Assembly (NCBI GenBank): GCA_902789225.1
Contig: CADANC010000007.1
Location: 32,989 to 96,988 of the forward strand
Length of the DNA stretch: 64,000 nt
Direction: 5' to 3'
DNA from: an uncultured Erysipelotrichaceae bacterium
GTDB lineage: Bacteria; Bacillota_I; Bacilli_A; RF39; UBA660
In this document: positions 9,200-19,470 of the stretch, piece by piece
How positions within the stretch are numbered: the first letter of the stretch is position 1
How the letters are laid out: every line of letters begins with the position of its first letter
Made by a program: the position numbers and the translations under genes
Notes under the pieces: model-generated
Told to the model about the DNA's origin: nothing
Databases searched by the model: none
Seen by the model: the letters and a program-made list of their open reading frames with translations, nothing else

Positions 9200-10295
9200 T
9201 TCTCTCACCTTCTAACAATTCTACAATTATACTATTACTAATATACCATAAATTAGTTGGTATAGAAAGATGATTATCTTTTAACTCTAGAAGATTTTTC
9301 TCTAGTAAGTCTTTATAATCATAGTATTTTTCTAAATCATTATGATATGTATTTTTAAATTCTTTTAGATTAATTCCTTCTTTAGTTCTTAATCTTAATA
9401 TTATTTCATAATAAATTTTATCTTTTGTATTTAGAAACTCTATTCCGTTATCTTTCATATAATCATGGTTAAAATATTTAGTTAGAGATCTTGTTCTTGT
9501 ATATCTTATATTATTTAGATATCCACTACTAGATAGACCAAAGCCATAATAGTTTTTATTTTCCCAATATGAATAATTATGAATAGAACGATATTTCTTT
9601 TCTTTAGCAAAATTACTTATTTCATAGTGATCATATTCATTTAATTCTTTATTTATTAATTCATACATTTCTCTATCTAGATTTTCATCTATATTTTTAG
9701 TTTTCTTATTATTTAATATAGTATGATCTTCTATCATTAGAGAATATGTTGATATATGAGTGATATCTAATGATTTAATGAAATCTAAATCTTTTTTTAG
9801 ATCGTCTATTGTTTCATTAGGAAGAGCATATATTAAATCTACATTTATATTATTTATACCTATTTTATGACAATAATTAATTATTTCTTTTACTTTGTCT
9901 TTGTCTAAGTTTCTTTCTAATAGTTTTAAATTTTTATTTATTGTAGATTCTAAACCAAAACTTATTCTATTTATTTTATATTTTTTAAATAAATCTAATT
10001 TTTCTTTAGTAATTGAGTCAAAATTACATTCAATAGTATATTCTTTTAGTTTAGATATTTTTAATGTGTTTATTATTTTAAATAGTTTTTCTAACTGTTT
10101 TATATCTAATGCAGAAGGTGTTCCTCCTCCTATATAGATTGTATTTAATTCTTCTTCTTGATATGAATCTTTTATTTCTAATTCTAATTCATTTAAGTAG
10201 TCATCTACTATTTTTTTATTATAAAACACTTTTGAAAAGTCACAATAAGAACATATTCTATTACAAAATGGTATATGAATATAAGCTCCTATCAT
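9183..10295 (-). CDS. hemW: Radical SAM heme chaperone HemW (oxygen-independent coproporphyrinogen oxidase-like)
   Basis: Radical SAM protein. The cluster motif [10 protein letters not shown] (Cys11, Cys15, Cys18) lies right at the N-terminus, followed by the [12 protein letters not shown] glycine motif (about 52-63) and a C-terminal HemW-like winged domain. Length 370 aa is typical. The lack of a fourth Cys just after the CxxxCxxC motif fits HemW rather than true HemN. Its start overlaps lepA's stop by 4 nt (ATGA), and the lepA-hemW order is common in Bacillota. It probably handles heme or heme precursors, but no other heme gene is in the window. Confidence 0.88.
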   Translation of the reverse strand: MIGAYIHIPFCNRICSYCDFSKVFYNKKIVDDYLNELELEIKDSYQEEELNTIYIGGGTPSALDIKQLEKLFKIINTLKISKLKEYTIECNFDSITKEKLDLFKKYKINRISFGLESTINKNLKLLERNLDKDKVKEIINYCHKIGINNINVDLIYALPNETIDDLKKDLDFIKSLDITHISTYSLMIEDHTILNNKKTKNIDENLDREMYELINKELNEYDHYEISNFAKEKKYRSIHNYSYWENKNYYGFGLSSSGYLNNIRYTRTRSLTKYFNHDYMKDNGIEFLNTKDKIYYEIILRLRTKEGINLKEFKNTYHNDLEKYYDYKDLLEKNLLELKDNHLSIPTNLWYISNSIIVELLEGERNERAI

Positions 10296-12091
10296 TTATT
10301 TTCTCCTGTTGCGAGAATTGATAAGAAAGCTTCTTGAGGAAGATCTACATTACCAATCTTTTTCATACGTTTTTTACCTTCTTTTTGTTTTTCTAATAGC
10401 TTTTTCTTTCTAGTAATGTCTCCTCCATAACATTTAGCAAGTACATCTTTTCTTAGTGCTTTTACAGTTGATCTTGATATTATCTTATTACCTATAGCAG
10501 CTTGTATTGGTATTTCAAATAATTGTCTAGGTATAACTTCTTTTAGTTTTTCTACTACTGCTTTACCTCTGTTATATGCAAAATTTTTATATACTATTAC
10601 AGATAATGCATCTACTACTTCTCCATTTATTAAAATATCCATCTTTACTAGATTTGATTCTTCATAATCTTCTATTTCATAATCAAATGAGGCATATCCT
10701 TTTGTGCATGATTTTAATCTATCGAAGAAGTCAAATACCATCTCTGATAAAGGCAATTTATAATCTATTTGTACTCTAGTTGTATCTAAATAGTCCATAT
10801 TAATAAATTCACCACGTTTATCTTGGCATAATTTCATTATATCTCCAATGTAGTCTGATGGTGAGAAGATTGATGCTTTTACAAATGGTTCTCTAGTCTT
10901 TTTAATTGATTCAGGCTTAGGCATTTTATATGGAGCGTCTACTTCTTCTATTGTTCCATCATTTAATACTACTTCATATATAACTGAAGGTGATGTTGCG
11001 ATCAGATCAATATTGAATTCTCTTCTAATTCGCTCTTCCACTATTTCCATATGTAATAAGCCTAAAAATCCAGTTCTAAAACCAAATCCTAGAGCTTTTG
11101 ATGTTTCAGGTTCATATGATAGTGCTGAATCATTTAATTTTAATTTATCTAGAGCTTCTCTTAAATCTTCAAATCTTGTAGGATCTATTGGATATAGTCC
11201 GGAGAAAACCATTGCTTTCATTGGCTTATAACCTGGAAGTGGTTCTTTTGCTTTATTCTTTTCTAGAGTTATTGTATCTCCTACTAGAATGTCATCTAAA
11301 CTTTTAATTGATGCATAAATATAACCTACTTCACCAGCGACTAATTCATTTACTTTTTTCTCTTTTGGAGTATCTATTGAAATACCTAATACTTCATATG
11401 TTGCATGAGTTTCCATCATTTCAATGATATCTCCAACACGTACTTTTCCATCTACAATTCTTACTGATGTAATTATTCCTCTATATGGATCATATTCTGA
11501 ATCGAATATTAATGCTCTAAGTGGATCATCTTCATTTCCTTCTGGTGCAGGTATATTTGTTATTACTTTATCTAATAGTTCTTCTATACCTTCTCCTGTC
11601 TTTCCTGAAACTTTTACTATTTCATCTTCGTCAAAGCCAATATTTGTTAATTCTTCTATACATTTATCTATATTTGCACTAGGTAAATCTATTTTATTAA
11701 TAGCAGGAATTATTTTTAAATTATTGTCTAAAGCAAGATAAAGATTTGCTAGAGTTTGAGCTTGTACTCCTTGAGTAGCATCTACTACTAGAATTGCTCC
11801 TTCACAAGCTGCAATAGAACGAGAAACTTCATAAGAAAAGTCTACATGGCCTGGAGTATCTATTAAATTTAAATAATAATCTTCATTTTCTTTTTTATAT
11901 ATTAATTGAACTGCATTTAATTTAATTGTTATTCCTCTTTCTCTTTCAATTGCCATATCATCTAACATTTGTGTTTTTATATCTCTTTTATCTATAGCAT
12001 TAGTCATTTCTAATATTCTATCTGCTATAGTACTTTTTCCATGATCTATATGAGCAATTATACAAAAATTTCTTATATTTTTCTTATTCAT
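10292..12091 (-). CDS. lepA: Elongation factor 4 (LepA), back-translocating ribosomal GTPase
   Basis: Translational GTPase acting on stalled ribosomes. G1 AHIDHGKST (about 13-21), switch [11 protein letters not shown]3 [13 protein letters not shown]4 NKIDLP, and a LepA-specific C-terminal domain with [20 protein letters not shown] and [19 protein letters not shown]. 599 aa matches the family almost exactly. ATG with RBS GAAAGGAG. First gene of the lepA-hemW-HD-tmk operon; a TATAAT with a preceding TG lies just upstream, right after the terminator of the next unit. Confidence 0.97.
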   Translation of the reverse strand: MNKKNIRNFCIIAHIDHGKSTIADRILEMTNAIDKRDIKTQMLDDMAIERERGITIKLNAVQLIYKKENEDYYLNLIDTPGHVDFSYEVSRSIAACEGAILVVDATQGVQAQTLANLYLALDNNLKIIPAINKIDLPSANIDKCIEELTNIGFDEDEIVKVSGKTGEGIEELLDKVITNIPAPEGNEDDPLRALIFDSEYDPYRGIITSVRIVDGKVRVGDIIEMMETHATYEVLGISIDTPKEKKVNELVAGEVGYIYASIKSLDDILVGDTITLEKNKAKEPLPGYKPMKAMVFSGLYPIDPTRFEDLREALDKLKLNDSALSYEPETSKALGFGFRTGFLGLLHMEIVEERIRREFNIDLIATSPSVIYEVVLNDGTIEEVDAPYKMPKPESIKKTREPFVKASIFSPSDYIGDIMKLCQDKRGEFINMDYLDTTRVQIDYKLPLSEMVFDFFDRLKSCTKGYASFDYEIEDYEESNLVKMDILINGEVVDALSVIVYKNFAYNRGKAVVEKLKEVIPRQLFEIPIQAAIGNKIISRSTVKALRKDVLAKCYGGDITRKKKLLEKQKEGKKRMKKIGNVDLPQEAFLSILATGENK

Positions 12092-12124
12092 ATTGCTCTC
12101 CTTTCAAGTTATTTAATTATAACA

Positions 12125-12154
12125 AAAATAGACAAATATTTCTACTTGTCTATT
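12125..12154 (-). terminator. Terminator of the anchored protein gene
   Basis: Minus strand AATAGACAAGTA-GAAA-TATTTGTCTATT followed by T's; it contains the end of the gene. Confidence 0.8.
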
Positions 12155-13163
12155 AGTAAGTTAATTTACTTGATTCAAATGAGTATGATCCTCTAGCGTT
12201 AGGTTTAAATGTATAAGTAACTATATTTGCACTTTCATAGTCAGAAGGTTTAAATACATGATTTGGATCTTGTCCTATAGCTTCATCTATTTTTACTGTG
12301 TTTTCATAGTCTCTATAAATTATACAATCATACGTATTTGAAGCATTCTTATTACATTTTGGGAATATTACTTTTTCTTTAATTACAATTTTATCTCCAT
12401 CTAATTTTGCTGAAGATAATTCTCCATATACTCTTATTGTTTCAATGTTTTGTGCTTCATCTTCTACTTTATTTGTAAAGTATATAGTATATCTTTTCTT
12501 ATCAGCATTATAGTTTAATTGACCAGAATTTTTATCTTCTTTGACAAAATCAAATGTATAATTAAGTGATGTTGCTGTTACATATTTTACTCCATCTCCG
12601 AAGAATTCTTGCATGTATTGTTGTACTTTATTTCCTGAAATATAGTATTCTACTGCTCCAGCTTCATTATTAGTTCCTGTTTCTCTAAAATCACTTGTAT
12701 CTGTTAGAGATAATGCATAATAGAATTTTTCAAAATTTGTAAAATTCTTTTCTGTTACAGATGGTTCTGATACAAATTTATGATATCTTTGTCCTGTTGT
12801 TCCATATTTTACTCTATCATATAAAGCAACTACTCTTTCATCATCTAATGATAAATCATTAGATACAGGTTGTTCAGGTTCTTTTCTATTAAATATTAAT
12901 GTAAATATTATAAAGAAAGTTACTCCGAAAAGAAGTGCTACTCCTACTACTACAATTGTTGTAAATTTTCTATTTGCTCTAGATGATTTCTTTTTAGCAA
13001 TATTCTTTCCAAAAGCTAAATCATCATCATTATTATTGTTATTTACTACTTCATTTGTTAATGTATCATCAGTAAAGTTATCTTGTTCTAATAAATCATT
13101 TACATCTCCACCTTGATCTACTAAGTTTTTAAAATCAAAGTTAGATTCTTTATTATTACTCAT
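12153..13163 (-). CDS. Hypothetical single-pass membrane protein
   Basis: Not recognised. Residues 1-65 are acidic, Asn/Asp-rich and probably cytoplasmic, ending in the basic stretch KKKSSRANRKF. A TM helix follows at about 69-92 (TTIVVVGVALLFGVTFFIIF), so topology is N-in/C-out. The outer domain (about 240 residues) has two Cys in CNKNASNTYDC that could form a disulfide. ATG with RBS AGGAGGAT. It stands alone between the lepA operon and the deoD/M16 operon and has its own terminator. Confidence 0.7.
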   Translation of the reverse strand: MSNNKESNFDFKNLVDQGGDVNDLLEQDNFTDDTLTNEVVNNNNNDDDLAFGKNIAKKKSSRANRKFTTIVVVGVALLFGVTFFIIFTLIFNRKEPEQPVSNDLSLDDERVVALYDRVKYGTTGQRYHKFVSEPSVTEKNFTNFEKFYYALSLTDTSDFRETGTNNEAGAVEYYISGNKVQQYMQEFFGDGVKYVTATSLNYTFDFVKEDKNSGQLNYNADKKRYTIYFTNKVEDEAQNIETIRVYGELSSAKLDGDKIVIKEKVIFPKCNKNASNTYDCIIYRDYENTVKIDEAIGQDPNHVFKPSDYESANIVTYTFKPNARGSYSFESSKLTY

Positions 13164-13203
13164 TTTAATATCCTCCTACTATAATATATCAAATTTCTTT
13201 AAA

Positions 13204-13229
13204 AAAAAGAATAATTAATTATTCTTTTC
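13204..13229 (-). terminator. Terminator of the deoD-M16 operon
   Basis: Perfect palindrome AAAAGAATAATTAATTATTCTTTT with a T run on the minus strand; the stop codon at 13215 lies in it. Confidence 0.75.
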
Positions 13230-14480
13230 CATTATAATTACACTTTTATTAGTAAAATCTATTTTATTTAATATATTTAATAGTGTTGAATAATCTAAGT
13301 TTTTGACTGTTTCATAGTAATTATCTTCTATTTCTTCATTTTCTAATTCATCCATCATTAGATCGAAATTCATTTCTTCTACTGATTCACTACCCTTGAT
13401 ATAATCTGCTAATAATACTTTTTTTATTCTTTCAAATGATGATTCATCTATTTTTATATTTTCTAGAGTTTGTTCAATCTTTTTAAGTAATTTATCTTTT
13501 TCTGTTGTAATAGCATTTAGTATTAATACTGTATAATTATCTACTTTTGATGTATATTGTTCAAAGTATGTAAATAAATTATTTAGATGTGCTTCTTCTA
13601 AGAATTCAGATGTTCTTCCAAATAGTAAATTCTCTATTATTTTTATGTATAGTCTTTTTTCTTTGTCATCTGTTTTGCCTAAAGTATCTCTATTTATTTT
13701 TATTCCTATTAATAATTTATCTACTGCGATATCTCCTGTGATGGTTTTATTTTTAACTACTACTTTATCATTTTCTTTTATTTCAGGTAATTTAAATTCT
13801 ACATTATTTTTAGTAGCATAATTAGATTTCATTATTATATTATGTGCTTCATCTTTGTCAAAGTTTCCGGTAATTACTAAATACATATTATTTGGAGAAT
13901 AAAAAGTATTATAACAATCATATAAGTCTTCTTTTGTAATCTCTTTTATTGTATCTACTGTTCCTCCAATATCATATTTTACTGGTTTGTTATGAAATAC
14001 ACTTTCTCTTAGAGTTCTAACTAATATTTCTTCAGGATTATCATTGTACATTTTTAATTCTTGAGCAATTATACCTTGCTCTTTTTCTACATTTTCATCA
14101 GTATAGTATGGTTCTGATACAAACTTTAATAGATATTCTAAATTTTCTTTAAAATTTGTAGTTCCAGCACAATAATATGCCGTATAGTCAAATGAAGTTG
14201 ATGCATTTACCATAGAACCACTTTTTTCATAGAATTCAAATGGCTTTTCTCCAGATTCTTGCTCAAAGTTTTTATGTTCTAAGAAATGTGCTATACCTAG
14301 AGGCTTCTTATATGCTTTATTATTTACATTAAATTCATTATTATTACTTCCATATTTAGTTACTAAAGTTACCATATATTCTTTCTTATTTGGAACGTTT
14401 AAATAATAAATTTTAAATCCATTAGATAATTGTTCATAATAGTAAGTTAAATCTATTTTGTTTATCTTTTTACTAATCAT
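13215..14480 (-). CDS. M16-family zinc peptidase, YmfH-like (active subunit)
   Basis: Insulinase/pitrilysin-family peptidase. The zinc motif HxxEH is intact as HFLEH (about residues 65-69), with the downstream Glu in VEKEQGIIAQELKMY. Length about 421 aa matches YmfH-type bacterial M16 proteins. The in-frame GTG at 14489 lies in the RBS GAAGGTG; ATG at 14480 is preferred. It overlaps the end of the preceding M16-like gene by 8 nt. As in other M16 pairs, it is likely to form a heterodimer with that motif-less partner. Substrate unknown. Confidence 0.88.
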   Translation of the reverse strand: MISKKINKIDLTYYYEQLSNGFKIYYLNVPNKKEYMVTLVTKYGSNNNEFNVNNKAYKKPLGIAHFLEHKNFEQESGEKPFEFYEKSGSMVNASTSFDYTAYYCAGTTNFKENLEYLLKFVSEPYYTDENVEKEQGIIAQELKMYNDNPEEILVRTLRESVFHNKPVKYDIGGTVDTIKEITKEDLYDCYNTFYSPNNMYLVITGNFDKDEAHNIIMKSNYATKNNVEFKLPEIKENDKVVVKNKTITGDIAVDKLLIGIKINRDTLGKTDDKEKRLYIKIIENLLFGRTSEFLEEAHLNNLFTYFEQYTSKVDNYTVLILNAITTEKDKLLKKIEQTLENIKIDESSFERIKKVLLADYIKGSESVEEMNFDLMMDELENEEIEDNYYETVKNLDYSTLLNILNKIDFTNKSVIIMEKNN

Positions 14481-15732
14481 TTTTAACACCTTCTAGTAAA
14501 TATATATTTTGTATTTTTATTTTCTTACTTAGGTTAACTATTTCTTCTTTAGTAACTTTATTTATTTTTTCTCTTCTTTTATCTAATTCATCTAATTTTA
14601 ATGTATCTACATCTATCATATAATTTATAATTGATGCTGCATTTTCATCTATTGCGTCAAAATCATTATTAATCAATGTTTTACAATTATTAATTTCTTC
14701 TTCTGATATATTTCCATTTTGTATATCTTTTATAATCTTTTTTATTAATTTAACTGCTTTTTTATAGTTTGTATTATCTATTCCTGAATTAATTGATAGT
14801 ACATTATCAAACATTCTATAATTTGAATTTATATAATAACATAAAGATTCTTGTTCTCTAATGATATTAAATAATTTAGAAGATGTTCCTCCTCCTAAAA
14901 TATATGATAAGAAACTTGATACATAGTATCTTTCATAATATGTAGGTTTATCTAGTTTAGATAATATTATTAATATTGATTGTTCATTATTAATAGTTTC
15001 AGTATAACTTTTTTCATTAGTTATTTTTGTATTTAATTCATAATTATCTGGATTACTACTATTATTAAATAATTTACTAAAGTATTTATCTATATATGAT
15101 TCAATTTCTTCTAATTCTATGTTTCCTACTACATAAAAATCTATAATATTTGTTTTTATCATTTCTTTGTAATATTCATATAGATTATATTCATTTAATG
15201 GATCTATATCTTCGATATAACCTATCACTCTATAAGATAGAACTGAATCATCATATACTTCTTTTGCTCTAATTGCGGCATATAATGGAGCATCTTCTTT
15301 TAATGTAGATAATCTAGTTTTCATTTTTTCTTTATATAAATCTACTTTATCTTTTCTAAAATGATTATCTTCTATTAATGGATCTAATAAAAGATCACTT
15401 AATAATGAAATAGATTGTTCTAAAATGCCTTTTTCAGTATATTTTTCATCTAAACATTTGATTGTTAATGTAGTATTTAGATAGTTTCCTATTCTATTAT
15501 TTAAAAATTGTAAATTCATACTATATAATTCTTCTTTTCTTATATTTATTTTTCTTTCTGAATTATACTTTTTAGAACTTGAAAATAATACATTATATAA
15601 TAGACTTCTTTTAGTTATATTTTCTTTTTTTATAGGTTCTTTTAAAGATATTTTAATTGTTGTTTGCTTGAATTTGTCTGTTTTATATAGATGTATTCTA
15701 TATCCTCTTTTTTCATCATAAGTGGTCTTCAT
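14473..15732 (-). CDS. M16-family peptidase homologue lacking the zinc motif, YmfF-like
   Basis: M16-fold protein of 419 aa. The HxxEH zinc motif is absent from the N-terminal domain; the corresponding region has KRSLLYNVLFSSSKKYNS instead. The later part keeps the M16 pattern, including ILGGGTSSKLFNIIREQESLCYYI. This matches the inactive subunit of bacterial M16 pairs, where the partner carries the active site and the inactive one shapes substrate binding. ATG with RBS GAGGATAAT. It is 13 nt after deoD and overlaps the active subunit, so all three form one operon. Confidence 0.85.
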   Translation of the reverse strand: MKTTYDEKRGYRIHLYKTDKFKQTTIKISLKEPIKKENITKRSLLYNVLFSSSKKYNSERKINIRKEELYSMNLQFLNNRIGNYLNTTLTIKCLDEKYTEKGILEQSISLLSDLLLDPLIEDNHFRKDKVDLYKEKMKTRLSTLKEDAPLYAAIRAKEVYDDSVLSYRVIGYIEDIDPLNEYNLYEYYKEMIKTNIIDFYVVGNIELEEIESYIDKYFSKLFNNSSNPDNYELNTKITNEKSYTETINNEQSILIILSKLDKPTYYERYYVSSFLSYILGGGTSSKLFNIIREQESLCYYINSNYRMFDNVLSINSGIDNTNYKKAVKLIKKIIKDIQNGNISEEEINNCKTLINNDFDAIDENAASIINYMIDVDTLKLDELDKRREKINKVTKEEIVNLSKKIKIQNIYLLEGVKND

Positions 15733-15745
15733 ATTATCCTCTTTT

Positions 15746-16459
15746 CTATATAATTGATTCTAATGCTAATTCAATCATATTATTTAATCCTGTTTGTCTT
15801 TCTTCGCTAGATAATGATCTTTTATCATATAAAGAATCTACTACTGTTGATAGTGTTGTTGCTTCTATTTTGAATTTATTAGCTAGATAAAATAAAGCAA
15901 AAGATTCCATTTCTACTCCAAGACATGTATTATCTTTGTAATTTGCTCTAAATTTATCTATATCATCACAATATAAGTCAAATACATCACTAGTAATAAT
16001 TTTTCCTACTTTTATAGGAATATCTAATTTAGTAGATTTTTCTTTTATTTTTTCATTTAATTTATTAGATGAGTCTTGGTAATCTACTTTATTATCATCT
16101 AATAACTTAGAAAAATAAGTATAAGCATAAGCTCCTGTTGCGAGTAATAGATCTTGTAATTTTATATCTTTATTAAATGATCCACATGTACCTATACGAA
16201 TAATTTTTTTAACATTGTAGTATTTAATTAATTCATATGCATATATTCCCATACTTGGAATACCCATTCCTGATGAGGCTATTGTTATTTTCTTTCCTTT
16301 ATAATAACCTGTATAGAAATACATATTTCTTACTTTGTTTACTATTCTATAATTATCTAGATAGTTTTGTGCTATATATTTAGCTCTTAATGGGTCACCT
16401 GGTAATAGTACAATAGGTGCAATATCTTCTTCTTTTGCTTCTATATGTGGTGTAGCCAT
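15746..16459 (-). CDS. deoD: Purine-nucleoside phosphorylase, DeoD type
   Basis: Cleaves purine (deoxy)nucleosides with phosphate in nucleoside salvage. Shows the DeoD phosphate loop (LPGDPLRAKYIA), SSGMGIPSMGIYAYEL, IRIGTCGSF and the nucleoside-binding GVEMESFALFYLA. 237 aa is the standard length of the hexameric type. ATG with RBS AAGGGAGTGATG. First gene of the operon with the two M16 genes. The functional reason for that linkage is not apparent. Confidence 0.95.
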   Translation of the reverse strand: MATPHIEAKEEDIAPIVLLPGDPLRAKYIAQNYLDNYRIVNKVRNMYFYTGYYKGKKITIASSGMGIPSMGIYAYELIKYYNVKKIIRIGTCGSFNKDIKLQDLLLATGAYAYTYFSKLLDDNKVDYQDSSNKLNEKIKEKSTKLDIPIKVGKIITSDVFDLYCDDIDKFRANYKDNTCLGVEMESFALFYLANKFKIEATTLSTVVDSLYDKRSLSSEERQTGLNNMIELALESII

Positions 16460-16505
16460 ATCATCACTCCCTTTTTATTAATTACATTATAGCAATTTTG
16501 AAGTC

Positions 16506-16537
16506 AAAAAAAAAGTAGATTATTCGTAATCTACTTC
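16506..16537 (-). terminator. Terminator of the 16520 gene
   Basis: Minus strand AAGTAGATTA-CGAA-TAATCTACTT followed by a long T run; it holds the stop codon. Confidence 0.85.
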
Positions 16538-16969
16538 TACTCTAGCTATTCTATTTCCATCTTGTGGTACTTGGAATGTTAATTGATCTGTTGCTCCTGG
16601 TTCATACATTTTATGAACATAAATAATATTTTCATAGATAACAGCATCATTAACATTATATACTTTGATATTAGCTTTTTCTACATATATAGTAGATTGA
16701 CTAATATTTTGTATATTATAAGTCATAGAAACAGGATTTATACTTTGATTAATTTCTAAATTAGAAGATATAACTGTATTTAAATAATTATCATCTTCGT
16801 ATGTTTCAATATTTTTTTCTCCTGATACTTCTTTAACTTCTGGTTTATATGCGCTATCTCTTAATTCAAATCCTAATTCTATTCCTCCGAATAAAGCAAC
16901 TATTGAGAAAATTCCCATTATCATAAATACTTTATTCAATTCTTTATTGTTCTTTGTTTTCATATTCAT
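16520..16969 (-). CDS. Hypothetical single-pass membrane protein
   Basis: Not recognised. A TM helix lies at about 14-31 (VFMIMGIFSIVALFGGIEL). The outside domain of about 110 residues looks like a beta-sandwich: SMTYNIQNISQSTIYVEKANIKV resembles the DUF4352/FxLYD-like folds seen in extracellular Bacillota proteins (inference). Two ATGs are possible (16969 and 16963); both lie after AAAGGTAGG and spacing does not decide. It has its own promoter region with TGTAAA inverted repeats. Confidence 0.65.
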   Translation of the reverse strand: MNMKTKNNKELNKVFMIMGIFSIVALFGGIELGFELRDSAYKPEVKEVSGEKNIETYEDDNYLNTVISSNLEINQSINPVSMTYNIQNISQSTIYVEKANIKVYNVNDAVIYENIIYVHKMYEPGATDQLTFQVPQDGNRIARVEVDYE

Positions 16970-17007
16970 TCCTACCTTTAATTATATTTTATTTTATATG
17001 TTTTTTT

Positions 17008-17046
17008 TTTACAATATGTAAAAATTATTTTTACAATTAATTTACA
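17008..17046. promoter_or_regulatory. Cluster of TGTAAA/TTTACA inverted repeats upstream of the 16520 gene
   Basis: Four boxes in under 40 bp: TTTACAATATGTAAA (17008-17022) overlaps TGTAAAAATTATTTTTACA (17017-17035), both perfect dyads, and a further TTTACA follows at 17041. On the minus strand the first dyad overlaps a candidate promoter TTGTAA-N17-TAAAAT. This is what a repressor operator would look like; the regulator is unknown. Confidence 0.4.
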
Positions 17047-17073
17047 AAAAAAGTAGAAGGTTTACTTCTACTG
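17045..17073 (-). terminator. Terminator of the tkt-yneF operon
   Basis: Minus strand AGTAGAAG-TAAAC-CTTCTACT plus T run; it includes the yneF stop. Confidence 0.8.
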
Positions 17074-17277
17074 ATATTTTTCCATTTGTTTCATCATTTG
17101 ATTGATTTGTTTTTGATTTGGCTTTCTTCCCATTTGCATCATTAATGCTTTAATCATTTCTTCATTTATAGGAGGATTATCTTTTAGATATTTCTTCATT
17201 ACAAAACGTGATACGAAGAATCCTATAATTGCTCCTACTAATAATCCTACTAATACTAATAAGATATCATGTAACAT
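17068..17277 (-). CDS. yneF: YneF family (UPF0154) small membrane protein
   Basis: 69-aa protein with one N-terminal TM helix (about 4-25, [20 protein letters not shown]) and a conserved cytoplasmic part [20 protein letters not shown]. Both the length and the NPPINEEMI segment are typical of YneF. Function in the family is unknown. It follows transketolase by 13 nt; a tkt-yneF order is also seen in Bacillus. Confidence 0.9.
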   Translation of the reverse strand: MLHDILLVLVGLLVGAIIGFFVSRFVMKKYLKDNPPINEEMIKALMMQMGRKPNQKQINQMMKQMEKYQ

Positions 17278-17290
17278 AAAATCATCCTTT

Positions 17291-19273
17291 CTATTTAATT
17301 ATTTCTTCTATTTTTGCTTGTAGAGAATCTATATCAAATCCAAAATGTTTATATACATCATCTTTTGGTGCAGAAACACCGAAATCATTGATGTTTATTA
17401 CATTATTAAGATTATATATTATTTTATACCAATCTTTTGAATTTGAAGCTTCTATAACTATTTTTTTGATTTCTACTGGTAGAACTTCATCAATATATTC
17501 TTTATCTTGAGATAAAAATCTATCTATATTAGGTACTGATACTACTCTTATACCTATACCTTTACTTTGTAATTTAGTTGCGATATCAATACACTTTGAT
17601 AATTCTTCTCCAGAAGATATTAATATTGCTTTTTTATCTGTTTGGAAATCTCTAGCAATATATCCTCCTTTTACTACTTCATTTGTTTTTGTACAATTTA
17701 GAATTGGTAGTGTATTTCTAGATAGTAATATTGCACTTGGACTATCTTTTTTATTATATATTTCTTTATATGCACCTATTATTTCATTTACATCAGCTGG
17801 TCTAAATACTTCTAAATTAGGTATATCTCTTAATTGAGAAATTTGCTCTATTGGTTGATGTGTTGGACCATCCTCTCCTACACTAATTGAGTCATGTGTA
17901 AATATATATGTTATTGGTAGATGCATCATACATGCTAATCTAATTGATGGTAGCATAAAGTTAGAAAATGCTAAGAATGTTGCGGCATAAGGTCTAATTC
18001 CACATAAAGCTAATCCATTAGAAATAGCTGCCATAGCATGTTCTCTTACTCCATAATAGATATTCTTTCCAGAATAATTATCTTTTGTGAAGTCTCCTAC
18101 TCCATCTACATATGTACAAGTTGGTTTAAATAAGTCAGCACTTCCTCCTAATACATATGGATATTTAGTTACTATAGAAGATAATACTTTTCCTGATGTT
18201 ACTCTAGCTTTTTCTTCCATCTTATCAGGTAATTGATAAGCTAAATTTTTTAAGTCAATTGATTTATCTTCATTCATTAAATAATCTAGTACTTCTCTTG
18301 CTTCATCGTCTAAGCTTTCTATACTATGTATAAATTTATCATTTAATTTAAAACATCTTTCATTAATTTTACTTCTAAATTCATCAAGTAAATTTTGGAA
18401 TACTGTGAATGGTACATCTCTAATATCTAATTTATCTTTTAACTCTGATACTTCTTCTTCGGTTAGAGGTGAACCATGTACATCAGATGTTCCTTCTTTA
18501 GTTGAATTCTTCCCTATTACTGTTTTTATTGCAATAATAGTTGGTTTTGTAGTTTCAGTTTTAGCTTCTTCTATTGCTTTAGTTATTTCTTCATAACTAT
18601 CGCCATTTTCTACTGTGATTACGTTCCAGTTAATTGATGAAAAACGTAGAGTTAAATTTTCATTTGTACTTTTTGATACTTCTCCATCTAAGCATACTCC
18701 ATTCATATCATATAAAACTATTAATTTATTTAAATTAAAGTTTCCTGCTAGAGTACATGCTTCATATGATGCTCCTTCCATTAGGTCTCCATCACTAGCT
18801 AGTACATAAGTATAATAGTTTATTAAGTCTTTTTTCTTATCATTAAAATATGCATTTAGATATCTTTCTGCCATTGCTATACCTACTGCTGTAGCTATAC
18901 CTTCTCCTAATGGACCTGTAGTCATATCTACTCCTGGAGTTTTTCCATATTCTGGATGACCCGGAGTAATTGAGTCTAGTTGTCTAAATGATTTTAAATC
19001 CTCTAATGTAATTGGAAATCCTGCGAAGAATAATGTTGAATATAATAGAGCACTTCCATGTCCTGCTGACATAATAAATCTATCTCTATTAAAATAATTT
19101 GGATAATTAGTATCTATGTTTATATGATCTTTATATAATGCATATAGTATTGGTGCTGCTCCTAGACATATACCTGGATGACCACTTTTAGCATTAGTAA
19201 TCATATCAATACTTAGAGATCTAATATTATCAATTATTTTGTTATCAATAGTTTTTTCTCTTTCTAATAACAT
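17291..19273 (-). CDS. tkt: Transketolase
   Basis: Thiamine-diphosphate enzyme of the non-oxidative pentose phosphate pathway. The N-terminal domain has [21 protein letters not shown] and the TPP/Mg motif [14 protein letters not shown]; the middle domain has [18 protein letters not shown] with the catalytic Glu; and [19 protein letters not shown] follows. 660 aa is full length. ATG with RBS AAAAGGAGATAG. First gene of a tkt-yneF operon. Confidence 0.97.
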   Translation of the reverse strand: MLLEREKTIDNKIIDNIRSLSIDMITNAKSGHPGICLGAAPILYALYKDHINIDTNYPNYFNRDRFIMSAGHGSALLYSTLFFAGFPITLEDLKSFRQLDSITPGHPEYGKTPGVDMTTGPLGEGIATAVGIAMAERYLNAYFNDKKKDLINYYTYVLASDGDLMEGASYEACTLAGNFNLNKLIVLYDMNGVCLDGEVSKSTNENLTLRFSSINWNVITVENGDSYEEITKAIEEAKTETTKPTIIAIKTVIGKNSTKEGTSDVHGSPLTEEEVSELKDKLDIRDVPFTVFQNLLDEFRSKINERCFKLNDKFIHSIESLDDEAREVLDYLMNEDKSIDLKNLAYQLPDKMEEKARVTSGKVLSSIVTKYPYVLGGSADLFKPTCTYVDGVGDFTKDNYSGKNIYYGVREHAMAAISNGLALCGIRPYAATFLAFSNFMLPSIRLACMMHLPITYIFTHDSISVGEDGPTHQPIEQISQLRDIPNLEVFRPADVNEIIGAYKEIYNKKDSPSAILLSRNTLPILNCTKTNEVVKGGYIARDFQTDKKAILISSGEELSKCIDIATKLQSKGIGIRVVSVPNIDRFLSQDKEYIDEVLPVEIKKIVIEASNSKDWYKIIYNLNNVININDFGVSAPKDDVYKHFGFDIDSLQAKIEEIIK

Positions 19274-19333
19274 AACTATCTCCTTTTCTCCTACATTATA
19301 ACAAATAGATACTTGTTTTTCAATTATTCATGT

Positions 19334-19339
19334 TATAAT
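19334..19339 (+). promoter_or_regulatory. Extended -10 of the tRNA-Thr promoter
   Basis: TGTTATAAT, an extended -10 element, about 10 nt before the mature tRNA 5' end; TTGTTT 15 nt upstream is a weak -35 candidate. Confidence 0.5.
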
Positions 19340-19348
19340 TAACTTGTT

Positions 19349-19424
19349 GCCGATTTAGCTCAATTGGTAGAGCAACTCATTCGTAATGAGTAGGTTGAAG
19401 GTTCGATTCCTTCCTTCGGCACCA
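19349..19424 (+). tRNA. tRNA-Thr (anticodon CGT) with irregular acceptor stem
   Basis: Cloverleaf read by hand: D stem GCTC/GAGC, anticodon stem ACTCA/TGAGT with loop TTCGTAA (anticodon CGT, Thr ACG), T arm GAAGG-TTCGATT-CCTTC, and encoded CCA. The acceptor 5' strand GCCGATT pairs with 3' strand CTTCGGC at only the outer five positions; 6-67 (T-T) and 7-66 (T-C) do not pair. A strong terminator follows. It is the only plus-strand gene between 8 and 22 kb. Confidence 0.85.
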
Positions 19425-19442
19425 TTAAAATATTTGTAAAAG

Positions 19443-19470
19443 AAAAAGATGACTTAAAATCATCTTTTTT
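19443..19470. terminator. Bidirectional terminator after tRNA-Thr
   Basis: AAAAAGATGA-CTTAAAA-TCATCTTTTTT; serves the tRNA on the plus strand and the converging minus-strand gene. Confidence 0.85.
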
